From Fibrobacter sp. (GTDB lineage Bacteria > Fibrobacterota > Fibrobacteria > Fibrobacterales > Fibrobacteraceae), in the NCBI GenBank assembly GCA_012511955.1, contig JAAZFC010000020.1, positions 1-64,000 of the forward strand: a DNA stretch of 64,000 nucleotides, in the 5' to 3' direction. The notes below the pieces were generated by a model. It made no database searches. It was not told the origin of the DNA and saw nothing but the letters and a program-made list of their open reading frames with translations. The translations under genes and the position numbers were made by a program. Position 1 is the stretch's first letter; every line of letters starts with the position of its first letter. Of the stretch, positions 43,331 through 52,149 are shown one piece after another.

Positions 43331-44158
43331 ATGAGAATCAACGCTTCGTTAATGTCTCAACAATCTGCGCAGAACTCAAAAGTTCAGCGTAGTATGTCGA
43401 AGATTTTAGAAAAGCTTTCCACGGGAAAACGCATCAATCGCGCTTCAGACGATGCGGCGGGATTGGCGGTGGCTAAGCGTTTAGAGGCTATGACTAGAGG
43501 TTATAAGCGCGCGGGTGCTAATATTTCAGATGCCATGAGCGCCTTGAATATCGCCGATGGCGGTGCCAATGAATTGACTGAAATTTTGCAAAGGCAGCGA
43601 GAATTAGCTACGCAAGCGTCTAATGGTACGCTCACCGACACTGATCGCGAGGTTTTAGACCGTGAATATCAACAATTAAATCAAGAGTTGGAGCGAGTTG
43701 TAAAATCTACGCAGTTTAATACCATGGACTTACTCAGTGGTCAAGGCCCGTTGGCAGACGGCACTGGAGTAGCCCAAGTGGGGCCTGGTGCTACTGAAGA
43801 AAATCAAATGAATTTGCCTGCCACTGATATGACCGCTGCAAGTGTTGGTTGGGGAGGCGATATTTCCACAGTGGGAGGCGCCCAAGCTGCTTTATCTATT
43901 ACATCTAGTGCTTTAGATAATATTTCTGAGCAAAGATCCACCATAGGGGCGCAAACCAATAGGTTGGAATCTGCTTATAGAAATAACAGCACCATGGAAA
44001 TCAATACCTTGGATGCCCAATCTCGTTTAGAAGATTTGGATTACGCCCAGGGGTTGATGGATTTAGCTCGCAGCAATATTTTAGGGCAAAGTGGTACTAA
44101 TGCCCAGCGGTATTTTATGCAAGTATCTCAGCATACGGTAATGGGATTGCTGCAATAG
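43331..44158 (+). CDS. fliC: Flagellin
   Basis: A 275-residue flagellin with the conserved N-terminal D0/D1 helices (MRINASLMSQQSAQNS, LSTGKRINRASDDAAGLAVA, ISDAMSALNIADGGANE) and C-terminal D1/D0 helices (RLESAYRN, SRLEDLDYAQGLMDLAR, QRYFMQVSQHTVMGLLQ). There are no D2/D3 outer domains; only about 45 variable residues (about 150-195) link the two halves, so the filament should be slim, as in spirochaete FlaB. GGAGGA precedes the ATG at 43331; an in-frame TTG at 43274 lies within the leader structures and is not the start. Transcribed from a sigma-28 promoter; fliS follows. Confidence 0.95.
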   Translation: MRINASLMSQQSAQNSKVQRSMSKILEKLSTGKRINRASDDAAGLAVAKRLEAMTRGYKRAGANISDAMSALNIADGGANELTEILQRQRELATQASNGTLTDTDREVLDREYQQLNQELERVVKSTQFNTMDLLSGQGPLADGTGVAQVGPGATEENQMNLPATDMTAASVGWGGDISTVGGAQAALSITSSALDNISEQRSTIGAQTNRLESAYRNNSTMEINTLDAQSRLEDLDYAQGLMDLARSNILGQSGTNAQRYFMQVSQHTVMGLLQ

Positions 44159-44167
44159 GATAGCTTT

Positions 44168-44497
44168 ATGCTTAGTGAAAAAGCAGTGCGGGCTTATGCG
44201 CAGACCTCGGCGGCTACCGCTGGGGTCTTAAAGTCTTATCAACTATTAGTGGAAAAAGCCTTAACTAGCTTGTTAAGGTTTCGCCAAGATAATCACTTTA
44301 GTCATAGAGATTTAGCCCAAGATATTGTGGCGCAAATTCAGCATGGTTTGAACTTGAGCTTTGAAGCAAGTGCATGGCTTTACGAAAGCTTAGGGATTAT
44401 TTGGGATAGTTTAGAAGGCGGTCCAGAGGAGCTCAATCGCGCCGAAGATCTATTGCGCCAATTGCGAGAATTATTGGTTGAAATGCAAAAAAAATAA
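44168..44497 (+). CDS. fliS: FliS-like flagellin export chaperone (divergent)
   Basis: A 109-residue, all-helical protein nine bases after flagellin. The pattern fits FliS: a Y-Q-T-S-like first helix (RAYAQTSAATAGVL), a helix with L..F....., then AQDIVAQIQHGLNL, YESLGIIWDSLE and NRAEDLLRQLRELLVEM. FliS binds the C-terminus of newly made flagellin in the cytoplasm and hands it to the export apparatus. It is shorter than usual (about 125-130) and lacks the common TASPxxLxxMLYDG motif, so the call rests on helix pattern plus position. Confidence 0.7.
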   Translation: MLSEKAVRAYAQTSAATAGVLKSYQLLVEKALTSLLRFRQDNHFSHRDLAQDIVAQIQHGLNLSFEASAWLYESLGIIWDSLEGGPEELNRAEDLLRQLRELLVEMQKK

Positions 44498-44542
44498 GAT
44501 TAAGCACAGCTAAATCTAGGGGCAAAAAGCTATGTTTTGTAT

Positions 44543-45436
44543 ATGCACAAAATAATATCATTGCTTTTGCTCTTCTCTAGTTTTTTGTTTTGGTCTTGTA
44601 ATAATAAAGATGCGGAAACTCAAACTAAAGTGGTGCTAAGCTCGGTAAGTTTAGAAGCTTTAACTTATAATTTAGTAGAAAATACCGGATTTTCACAAAT
44701 CCATCGCATAGGCGGCGCTCAAGGAACTTGCGACCATAATCGTTCCCTATCCGTACATGATTTTAAAGAAATTTGCGCGGCAAAAATAGTTTTGCACAAT
44801 GGCGAAGAATTTATAACCGAAGCTTTGGCTAAATGTTCACAAGTTACCAGCGTAAATGTGGTTGATAAATACGATTCTTTACGCTACTTTGCTAGTGGCG
44901 AAGCAGATATGCATCTGTGGTTTAGTCCCCGAGCTTTGAGTTTTATGGTGGAAAATATTTTTAAGGCTTTAAGTGAAAATTTAGCCTTAGATACGCTAGT
45001 TTTACAAGAAAATCTTGCCAAAACCCTCCAGAATATTGAAAAATTACAAGCTTCTTTAAGTCAATTAAGCTTGCGTACCCAGGAAAAGAATGTGGCCATG
45101 TTCCACGAAGCTTATGGCTATCTTTTGCGAGAATTGGGAATGTCTTTGTCTATATCTTGGGGAGGGAATGAAATGGCGCCACCCAGTGCCAAAGAATTAG
45201 CAAATTGGATCAAAAAAGTTGAAAGTGATAGCGTGGCTTTTATTTTTGCTAGCCCCGAAGATGCTCATAGTCAAGCTTTTACTGTGGCTCAAGCCACAGG
45301 AATACCCGTTTTAACCCTAAACTTACTCACAGAAGAATGGGAAGCATTGCAAAAGCCATCTTGGGAAGTCTGGGCGGGAAAGTATTTAGAAAATTTGCGC
45401 TTTATCGAGGCTGCTTTAGACGGTGAAAGTCCATAG
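44543..45436 (+). CDS. znuA: ZnuA/TroA-type metal-binding lipoprotein of an ABC transporter
   Basis: A 297-residue cluster A-I substrate-binding protein with a lipoprotein signal (FLFWSC). Likely metal ligands by family position are His in GTCDHNRS, His in ADMHLWFSP, His in MFHEAYGYLL, and an acidic residue in ASPEDAHS. There is no His-rich loop, which many zinc-specific ZnuA proteins have, so manganese or another metal is possible. A TTG two codons upstream is in frame; the ATG at 44543 starts the signal peptide. First gene of znuA-znuC-znuB, 45 bases after fliS with no terminator between them. Ends with TAG. Confidence 0.82.
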   Translation: MHKIISLLLLFSSFLFWSCNNKDAETQTKVVLSSVSLEALTYNLVENTGFSQIHRIGGAQGTCDHNRSLSVHDFKEICAAKIVLHNGEEFITEALAKCSQVTSVNVVDKYDSLRYFASGEADMHLWFSPRALSFMVENIFKALSENLALDTLVLQENLAKTLQNIEKLQASLSQLSLRTQEKNVAMFHEAYGYLLRELGMSLSISWGGNEMAPPSAKELANWIKKVESDSVAFIFASPEDAHSQAFTVAQATGIPVLTLNLLTEEWEALQKPSWEVWAGKYLENLRFIEAALDGESP

Positions 45437-45448
45437 TTGACTATAGAT

Positions 45449-46195
45449 ATGAAACAAAAAAATCAATATAGTCCCAACCTTTGCTGCACAAAAATTGAAA
45501 ATATTTCAGTCTGGGCGGGGAAAAGTCTGCTCATTGATGCGGTGAATTTGCATTTGCATTGTGGGGAAATTTTGGCCTTAATTGGACCTAATGGGGCTGG
45601 AAAAAGCACACTATTGCGCTCTTTGGCAGGGGAGTTACGCCATACGGGCGAGGTAAAATTGCTAGATACCGCTGGCAATAAGCTCAACAGTTTTAGCATG
45701 GGCTATGTCCCTCAAACCCCTAAATTTAAGGTGGGCAGTCCCATTACTGTTTTAGATTTATTTGCGGTTACGCTTACTCGTCGCCCTCTTTGGCTGGGTT
45801 ATGGAGCTGGTTTTAAAACTAGAGTTTTAGAACTATTAGCTTTAACCAGTGCCCAAGATCTTATAGATCGTCAATTAGGGGCCTTGTCCGGAGGAGAAAC
45901 CCAACGGGTATTATTGGCCTTGGCATTGGAACCTAAACCCAACATTTTGCTTTTAGATGAGCCAGTTTCAGGGGTGGATCAATCCGGTCGCCTCAAATTT
46001 TATGAATTAGTAGATGAATTAAGTCGCTCTTTGAATATGGGGGTAATTATGGTTTCCCATGACTTTGATGCCATTGCTAAATTTGCGGATAGAGCGGTAT
46101 TGATGAATAAAAAAATGCTTAAATCAGGAACCGTGACTGAAGTTTATGAAAGCCAGGAGTTTCAAGAGCTTTTTGGAGTGAAAATAGAAGCCTAA
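45449..46195 (+). CDS. znuC: ABC transporter ATP-binding protein (Zn/Mn uptake)
   Basis: A 248-residue ABC ATPase: Walker A GPNGAGKST, Q-loop GYVPQTPKF, signature LSGGETQRV, Walker B ILLLDEPVSGVD and the switch His in VSHD. It energises uptake by the ZnuA/ZnuB pair on either side of it. The in-frame TTG at 45437 directly follows the znuA stop and could extend the protein by four residues; I take the ATG. The stop overlaps the znuB ATG (TAATG). Confidence 0.9.
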   Translation: MKQKNQYSPNLCCTKIENISVWAGKSLLIDAVNLHLHCGEILALIGPNGAGKSTLLRSLAGELRHTGEVKLLDTAGNKLNSFSMGYVPQTPKFKVGSPITVLDLFAVTLTRRPLWLGYGAGFKTRVLELLALTSAQDLIDRQLGALSGGETQRVLLALALEPKPNILLLDEPVSGVDQSGRLKFYELVDELSRSLNMGVIMVSHDFDAIAKFADRAVLMNKKMLKSGTVTEVYESQEFQELFGVKIEA

Positions 46196-47040
46196 TGCTC
46201 GATATCATATACAATTTATTGAGTTTTTTGCCTTTTGAATGGGCGCGCAACGAAAGTTTCGTTTTTATGAAGCACGCTTTTATGGCTTTGCTTTTTACCA
46301 TGCCGGTTTTGGGATTGGTGGGAACTGTGGTGGTGGAAAAACGCATGGCTTTCTTTTCCGATGCTTTGGGGCATGGTGCATTTGCCGGCGTGGCGGTGGG
46401 CGCGGTGGTGGGAATGTCCAAACCTTTGCTTTCGGCCTTGATTTTTGCAGTGATTTTTGCGGTTACTGTAACTGGGGTTTCCCATCGTTTGCGTTTAAGT
46501 ATGGATGCCTCCATTGGCGCTTTAGCTTCGTTTTTCATGGCTTTAGGACTTTTTGTGGCTACTTTTGGCGGAGGAAATTTAAACGCGTTGACTAACTTTT
46601 TGGTGGGGGATATTCTTACCGTAACTGTTAGCGATATTGCGGTGGTTTTCTTGGTGTTTATCTTCACGATTTTAGTTTGGTCGCTTCTGTACAACCCTTT
46701 AACTTTAAGCAGTGTTTATAAACAAATAGCCATTAGTCGTGGGGTGCGTGTGCTGCTATTAGATATGCTTTTTGCCTCGTTATTAGCGGTAATTGTTACG
46801 GTGGGCATTCAGTGGTTGGGAATGTTAACTGTCAATGCTTGTTTGGTTTTACCCGCCACCACAGCGCGAATTTGGGCTCGCCAAGCCAAGTCTTATCAGT
46901 GGATAGCTACCTTGTTGGCTCTAGTTGCCGGCATTAGCGGTTTGCTACTTTCTTGGTATTTGGGTACGCTGGTGGGTGCCACTTCGGTATTGGTATTGTC
47001 TTTGTTTTTTGCTGTTTCTCTTTTGTGGCAACGCAAATAA
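46195..47040 (+). CDS. znuB: ABC-3-family permease (Zn/Mn uptake)
   Basis: A 281-residue permease with eight or nine membrane helices, matching the ABC-3 family: FMKHAFMALLFTMPVLGLVGTVVVEKRMAFFSDALGHGAFAGVA region (quoted in part), the ALFSFFMALG-type coupling segment, and VTVGIQWLGMLTVNACLVLPATTAR. It forms the channel for the ZnuA-delivered metal. Translation is coupled to znuC by one-base overlap. Only one permease gene is present, as in zinc systems; many manganese systems also have one. Confidence 0.92.
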   Translation: MLDIIYNLLSFLPFEWARNESFVFMKHAFMALLFTMPVLGLVGTVVVEKRMAFFSDALGHGAFAGVAVGAVVGMSKPLLSALIFAVIFAVTVTGVSHRLRLSMDASIGALASFFMALGLFVATFGGGNLNALTNFLVGDILTVTVSDIAVVFLVFIFTILVWSLLYNPLTLSSVYKQIAISRGVRVLLLDMLFASLLAVIVTVGIQWLGMLTVNACLVLPATTARIWARQAKSYQWIATLLALVAGISGLLLSWYLGTLVGATSVLVLSLFFAVSLLWQRK

Positions 47041-47076
47041 TTCATTTATAAGCCAAAGAAGATTATATTTGCCTAT

Positions 47077-48186
47077 ATGCGTTCGCGGTTAGTATTTTTG
47101 TTGAGTTTAGCTCTGGTGTGGAATAGCTGGGGAAGTTTTGTATTAACTCCTGAAAACCTGCATAAACAAGTGGAAATTACCTTTAATCAACATTTATTGG
47201 AGTTGCACCAAGCTTTTAAACCTCAATATAACGGATATTTTGCTTTGGGGGCGGTGTGGTTGCCGTCTTTTAAGCAAAGTAGTTTTTTAAGCCCTTATGG
47301 CGAGCATTATGGTTTCGCTTTTAGGCAGCAAGCGGCACTTTTATGGCAGAATCCCATAGAACAAACGGCTTTTAAAGCGGGTTTTGCTTGGTGGGGCGAA
47401 AGACAAGGTTTTGATTCCCAAGATTTTATATTTTTCCCTTCTTACGATAAATTTAGTTCGGTGCGTAATTTACACAGCTTTGCTTTACTGCTTTCTAATA
47501 CACAGTTAAATGCCAATTTCGCCATGGGTCTGCAATGGAGTCATTCCGAATTTATGTCAGAGTTTGTGGGGAAAGAAAAAGATAGTCTTAGGTATTTTGC
47601 CACTTTGGGATGGAACTTTTTAACCATACAAGGGGTGATAAATCATAGATCTTTGCAAGGGCTTATGGTACACGCCGATTTAGCTAGTCGCAGTTTGCGA
47701 GGGCAAAACAGCAGTGGGTGGCGAACTTATTTGCCCGATTTAGCGATGATTTTGCCCTGGGAAGATAAAAATACTTGGCAATTGAGTTGGAGACAAAATT
47801 TATATGGTCAAAAACTTTATTTGCATAGTAAATGGTGGCCCAAGCAAGAGCAACGCTGGGAAAGTTCTTTGCAATGGTTTATGGATGCTTCACAATTGGT
47901 GGGGATGGAGTTGAGTTATTTGCAAAAAGCCCCAGGGGAAAGCTTTTGGGGCATTGGCGTAGAAATGCCTTTTGTGCGGGTGGCTTATAATTTGCCTCGG
48001 GATTTTCACGGTTTTTTCCACAGCAAATCCACCATCATTGTGGAGTGGCAACTAAGCATTGGCTCCAATGAAAAAAATGAGTTTTTTGGGCTAAATGCTG
48101 CTCAAAGTGCCCCCATGGAAACCCAAGTTAAAAGCGCTCCTGCTGCGGTAAAAGAGGCGGATAGAACTTTAGAAGGTAATGAATGA
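47077..48186 (+). CDS. Putative outer-membrane barrel protein, co-located with the metal transporter
   Basis: A 369-residue secreted protein (signal peptide, cleavage near SWGS-F) rich in Trp, Phe, Gln and Ser with alternating strands through about residue 330, then an Ala/Pro/Glu-rich tail. I do not recognise a family. It starts 36 bases after znuB and overlaps the next lipoprotein gene by four bases (ATGA). It could be an outer-membrane pore for the metal uptake system, but no metal-binding motif is evident. Confidence 0.6.
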   Translation: MRSRLVFLLSLALVWNSWGSFVLTPENLHKQVEITFNQHLLELHQAFKPQYNGYFALGAVWLPSFKQSSFLSPYGEHYGFAFRQQAALLWQNPIEQTAFKAGFAWWGERQGFDSQDFIFFPSYDKFSSVRNLHSFALLLSNTQLNANFAMGLQWSHSEFMSEFVGKEKDSLRYFATLGWNFLTIQGVINHRSLQGLMVHADLASRSLRGQNSSGWRTYLPDLAMILPWEDKNTWQLSWRQNLYGQKLYLHSKWWPKQEQRWESSLQWFMDASQLVGMELSYLQKAPGESFWGIGVEMPFVRVAYNLPRDFHGFFHSKSTIIVEWQLSIGSNEKNEFFGLNAAQSAPMETQVKSAPAAVKEADRTLEGNE

Positions 48187-48536
48187 GAATATTTATTTTA
48201 CTTTTGATGTTTAGCGGTTGCAGTCATTGGTTTATGGAAAATGATTCCCGCTTGCAATTGGTAAATGAAAGTTCGTATTCCGTGCGTAACTTGCGTTTAG
48301 TTGGCGACAATAACCAAGATGAATTATGGATTCCCGTAGAAATCTTAGCTGGAGAACAGAGCGAAGTTTATAGTAAAATATGGAGTGGCAGTTTTAAATG
48401 GAAAATAGATGTAAAAGATTCTTTATGCGGAAGTTCTTGGTGCAGTTACGATCTTGGTGAAAAAACAATCTTGAGAGGAAGCACCTTATGGAGCTTGAAA
48501 AGTTCCGATTCCTCCTATGTTCTAGAAACTAAATAA
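48183..48536 (+). CDS. Small hypothetical lipoprotein
   Basis: A 117-residue lipoprotein: signal peptide with lipobox MFSGC (Cys13), then a beta-rich mature part with a Cys pair (DSLCGSSWCSYDLG) that may form a disulfide. No known family. Its ATG overlaps the stop of the upstream barrel gene, so the two products probably work together, perhaps as an outer-membrane barrel and its lipoprotein partner. Followed by smc after 13 bases. Confidence 0.62.
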   Translation: MRIFILLLMFSGCSHWFMENDSRLQLVNESSYSVRNLRLVGDNNQDELWIPVEILAGEQSEVYSKIWSGSFKWKIDVKDSLCGSSWCSYDLGEKTILRGSTLWSLKSSDSSYVLETK

Positions 48537-48549
48537 CTATTTTATCAGC

Positions 48550-51500
48550 GTGTATTTATCTAAGCTCAAAATTTTTGGTTTTAAATCATTTGCCCAACGG
48601 GTGGAAATCAACTTTCCCGGCAATGGTTTAACTGCTGTGGTGGGCCCCAATGGTTGTGGTAAATCCAATATTGTCGATGCTATCCGCTGGGTGATGGGCG
48701 AACAAAGGGCTAGCCAGTTGCGTTCTTCTAAAATGCAAGATGTAATATTTTCGGGAACTGAAGATAGACCGGCGCAAAACATGGCGGAAGTTTCTTTGGT
48801 AATAGATAATTCCAGTGGACTGCTTCCCTACGAGTTTTCGGAAATTCAAATTACTAGGCGGGCTTTTCGCAATGGGGATTCCGAATACTTGCTCAACAAC
48901 CAAGAGTGTCGCTTGCGCGATATACAAAACCTGTTTTACGATACCGGTATGGGCGCCACGGCCTATTCTCTTATGGAACAGCGCATGATTGACTCAATCT
49001 TGTCGGACAAGGCCGAAGAAAGGCGCGTTTTATTCGAAGAAGCTGCCGGAGTGAGTAAATATAAGCAACAACGCCGCGAAACTTTGCGTCAATTAGATCG
49101 GGTGAGCTTAGATATGGAGCGCATCGAAGACAATTTGCGTCACGCTCGGCAAAGTGTGCGTCAACATGAGCGCCAAGTGCAACGCGCCGAAGAATGGCAT
49201 CGGGTACGCAATCGTTTAAAATCTTTGGATTTGTCCATAACCATGGATAATTACCTAGAAAATGCCGAACACATAAAGCTTTTTGCGCAAAATCATGAGA
49301 AGTTGGAAGATGAGCGTAGTAAATTGCAAAGCCGTATTACAGAGTTAGAGACTCAAGTGGCGGAGCGCAGATTAGACATTGCCGCGGACGAAGAAACTTA
49401 TCGTAAGTTAGAAGCTTTGGTTTCACAAAATCACCGGGACATAGCCGCACTAAACGCAGATTACTCTGTGCAGCAAGGGCGCATTGAAAATATCGAAGCA
49501 AATATGAGCAAACTGCAACATGAGCTTTCCCATAGTGCTGAGCAGTTAGAGCTTTTAGAAGAAAAAAAGATAGAGATAGAAGCTCAAATAAGTCAAGCAC
49601 CCAGCGCAGAAGATGGAGATTTATTGCGGGAAATGGAACTTATTGAAGAAAGAGTTTTGGTTTTGCGCGATAAAGTAGAAGAGTTAAGGGAACGCAAGCG
49701 TGAGGCGACTTTAAAGCAGCGGGAGCAATTAGATATAGTTATTAATCTACGCAGTAAATGGCAGCATTCCGAAGGGGAACTAAGTCAAGTTTTAGCTCAA
49801 ATTGAAAATTTAGCTGTTGAATTGAGCACTTTTGCGGAGAAAAAACAAGAGTTATTAGATGAAAAGCAACGCATAGACGAAGAGCATGCTAAAACCCAAA
49901 AATTTTTAGAAGAAAATCAAATAAAAATAGATGAGTTTAACGAAGAGCATGGGGTTCAACAAGAAGAATGGCAAAAACTATTGTATCAAGAGCGGGTTTT
50001 AAGCGAGGAATTTATTTCTTTACAATCTCGGGTGCAAGTTTTAGAGCAGATGGAGGCCAGCGGTTCGGGAGTGGAAGAAGGCACTCGTTGGGCCATGGAT
50101 GAACAAAGTGAACGGGTACTGGGTATTTTAGGTGAGAAAATCACCGTGCATAAGCATCCTGTGTTGGTGGAGTTTTGTTTGGGTAATGCTTTGCAAGTGC
50201 TTTTGCTTAAAGACGGTGCTTCGGGAGAGCAGATTTTAAACGATTTGGAGCAAGCACAGTCTGGAAGACTATCTTTATTGTTACCGCAGTTTTCCCAGAA
50301 AACAGCTTCAGTACAGAAATTAGAAGATCCACGCATACAGGCTAATATTTTAGATTTCGTGGATTGTGATGGTGATTTTAAGACCTTTTTGCATAAAATT
50401 GCAGGTTCTTGGTATTTGGTGGAGGATTTCGCCACCGCTTTGGCTTTGGCAGAAGAATACGCCCAGGAAGACTTTTATTTTGTAAGTCCCCAGGGGAGAG
50501 TGGTGCATAGCTCTGGTTTGGTAATGGGAGGCGCTACTTTAAAAGGTGGAATGCTCAGTCGCCGTCAAGAATTGTCCGGAGCACAAGAGCTTTTAGAAAA
50601 GCTTGCGAAGCAACAAAATGAATTAGAGCTTAAAAAAGATGAAAAACACGAAGAATTAGCTGTATTAGCTCAAAAATTAGAAGATGCGCAAAATCTTTTC
50701 CGCGAAAAAACCATGGCTTTGCACGAGTTTTATTCTGCGACTAAAGTTTTGGAATCCAGACTGCAAACAGTTGCTCAGCAAAAGCAGAATGTTTTGAACC
50801 AACAAGCAAATTTAAAAGAAAAAAGAAAAAATCTTGTTGAATTGCGTGCAAACGATAGTGATTTAAGCGGTGCCGAAGAACTTTTACAAGAAAGAGAAAC
50901 TGCTTTAGAGAGAATATCGGAAATCCTAGAAGAGGAGGAAATGCAACTGCGCAATAACGAAGATGATTTTAGAGAACTGCAGGCAAAATCCTTCGAGTCA
51001 CGGAGCTTTTTACAGGGTTTGACTGGACAAATTAGTAACTTAGATGAACAAAAAAAGCTGCACGCATCAATGTTTGACAATCAAAACAAAGAACTTGAGC
51101 AACAAGTTATAGAATTAAAAAAATGGCAAGAAAGTCTAATAGCTTTACAGTCCTTAATTGAGCTTCGCAATGAAGAATTAAGCGTTAATGAAGTTAAGCG
51201 CGATGCGGCTCAAGAGAAGTATAGCGTACTTAGCTCGGGAATGGAAGCTTGGCACGATGAAATTCGTCAATTAAATACCGTTTTAAGGTCTAAGGATGGG
51301 GAAAATCATGAGATTATTCGTCGGGTAGAAACCCTGAAAATGAATCAAGATCGCCATAAAGAGCGCATTTACGAAGCTTGGGAATTTGATTTGGCCACAG
51401 ACACAGAATTTGAACGGGTGGATTACGATGTAGAATCGGTTTCTCAAGAAATGCGCGAATTAAGAGCTCAGCTAAAGAAGATTGGTCCGGTAAGTGCTTC

Positions 51501-52095
51501 TATAATGGAAGATTACGAAAAGGAAAAAGCTCGTTTAGCAGAGGTGGAAAAGCAGTTTGATGATTTAGATAGAGCGCGTTCTTCATTGGCGCGAACCATA
51601 GATAAGCTAGATCGCATCGCGCGGGAAAGGTTTTTAGATACTTTTAGGCAAATTCAAAAAAACTTCCAAGATGTATTTTCTAGTTTAATGGTAGGAGGAG
51701 AAGGACGGCTTAGTTTGGAGGAAGGTGTGGATCCTTTGGAGGCGGAAATAGAAGTAAATGCCAGGCCCACAGGGAAAAAAATGCGGGGAGTGCGTTTGCT
51801 TTCAGGTGGTGAAAGAGCTTTGACTGCAACTTCTTTGCTATTTGCTTTATATATGGTAAAACCTTCTCCTTATTGCATATTAGATGAGGTGGATGGTCCT
51901 TTGGACGACGCTAATATTGGTCGTTTTGTGCAATTATTGCGTCGTTTTAGCAGACAAACCCAGTTTATTATTGTTACACACAACAAAAGAACCATGGCAG
52001 CTTGCGATATGCTTTATGGCGTAACTCAAGAATACAAAGGCGTTTCGCGCATAGCTTCGGTAGAGCTAAATGAAGCTCAAGGTTTAGTGGGTTAA
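48550..52095 (+). CDS. smc: Chromosome segregation ATPase SMC
   Basis: An 1181-residue SMC. The head has Walker A GPNGCGKSN (Lys38) near the N-terminus and, near the C-terminus, signature LLSGGERAL (about residue 1083) and Walker B YCILDEVDGPLDD (about 1110). Two long coiled coils (about 170-500 and 670-1020) flank a hinge near 510-660. SMC dimers entrap DNA to organise and separate chromosomes; partners ScpA and ScpB are not in the window. GTG start (MYLSKLKIFGFKSF is the family N-terminus), with no obvious ribosome-binding site. Confidence 0.97.
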   Translation: MYLSKLKIFGFKSFAQRVEINFPGNGLTAVVGPNGCGKSNIVDAIRWVMGEQRASQLRSSKMQDVIFSGTEDRPAQNMAEVSLVIDNSSGLLPYEFSEIQITRRAFRNGDSEYLLNNQECRLRDIQNLFYDTGMGATAYSLMEQRMIDSILSDKAEERRVLFEEAAGVSKYKQQRRETLRQLDRVSLDMERIEDNLRHARQSVRQHERQVQRAEEWHRVRNRLKSLDLSITMDNYLENAEHIKLFAQNHEKLEDERSKLQSRITELETQVAERRLDIAADEETYRKLEALVSQNHRDIAALNADYSVQQGRIENIEANMSKLQHELSHSAEQLELLEEKKIEIEAQISQAPSAEDGDLLREMELIEERVLVLRDKVEELRERKREATLKQREQLDIVINLRSKWQHSEGELSQVLAQIENLAVELSTFAEKKQELLDEKQRIDEEHAKTQKFLEENQIKIDEFNEEHGVQQEEWQKLLYQERVLSEEFISLQSRVQVLEQMEASGSGVEEGTRWAMDEQSERVLGILGEKITVHKHPVLVEFCLGNALQVLLLKDGASGEQILNDLEQAQSGRLSLLLPQFSQKTASVQKLEDPRIQANILDFVDCDGDFKTFLHKIAGSWYLVEDFATALALAEEYAQEDFYFVSPQGRVVHSSGLVMGGATLKGGMLSRRQELSGAQELLEKLAKQQNELELKKDEKHEELAVLAQKLEDAQNLFREKTMALHEFYSATKVLESRLQTVAQQKQNVLNQQANLKEKRKNLVELRANDSDLSGAEELLQERETALERISEILEEEEMQLRNNEDDFRELQAKSFESRSFLQGLTGQISNLDEQKKLHASMFDNQNKELEQQVIELKKWQESLIALQSLIELRNEELSVNEVKRDAAQEKYSVLSSGMEAWHDEIRQLNTVLRSKDGENHEIIRRVETLKMNQDRHKERIYEAWEFDLATDTEFERVDYDVESVSQEMRELRAQLKKIGPVSASIMEDYEKEKARLAEVEKQFDDLDRARSSLARTIDKLDRIARERFLDTFRQIQKNFQDVFSSLMVGGEGRLSLEEGVDPLEAEIEVNARPTGKKMRGVRLLSGGERALTATSLLFALYMVKPSPYCILDEVDGPLDDANIGRFVQLLRRFSRQTQFIIVTHNKRTMAACDMLYGVTQEYKGVSRIASVELNEAQGLVG

Positions 52096-52149
52096 AGAAT
52101 ATTGCAAATTGTAGTGTTTTTTATGAGAATAAAGGCTAAAATATAAATT

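Noticed and set aside
44497-44543. Zur operator before znuA
   Set aside because: The 45-base gap has no palindrome resembling known Zur or Mur boxes.
46239-46595. Gly/Cys/Phe-rich open frame inside znuB
   Set aside because: It is a shadow frame of the permease, with biased composition from the opposing codon usage and no start signal.
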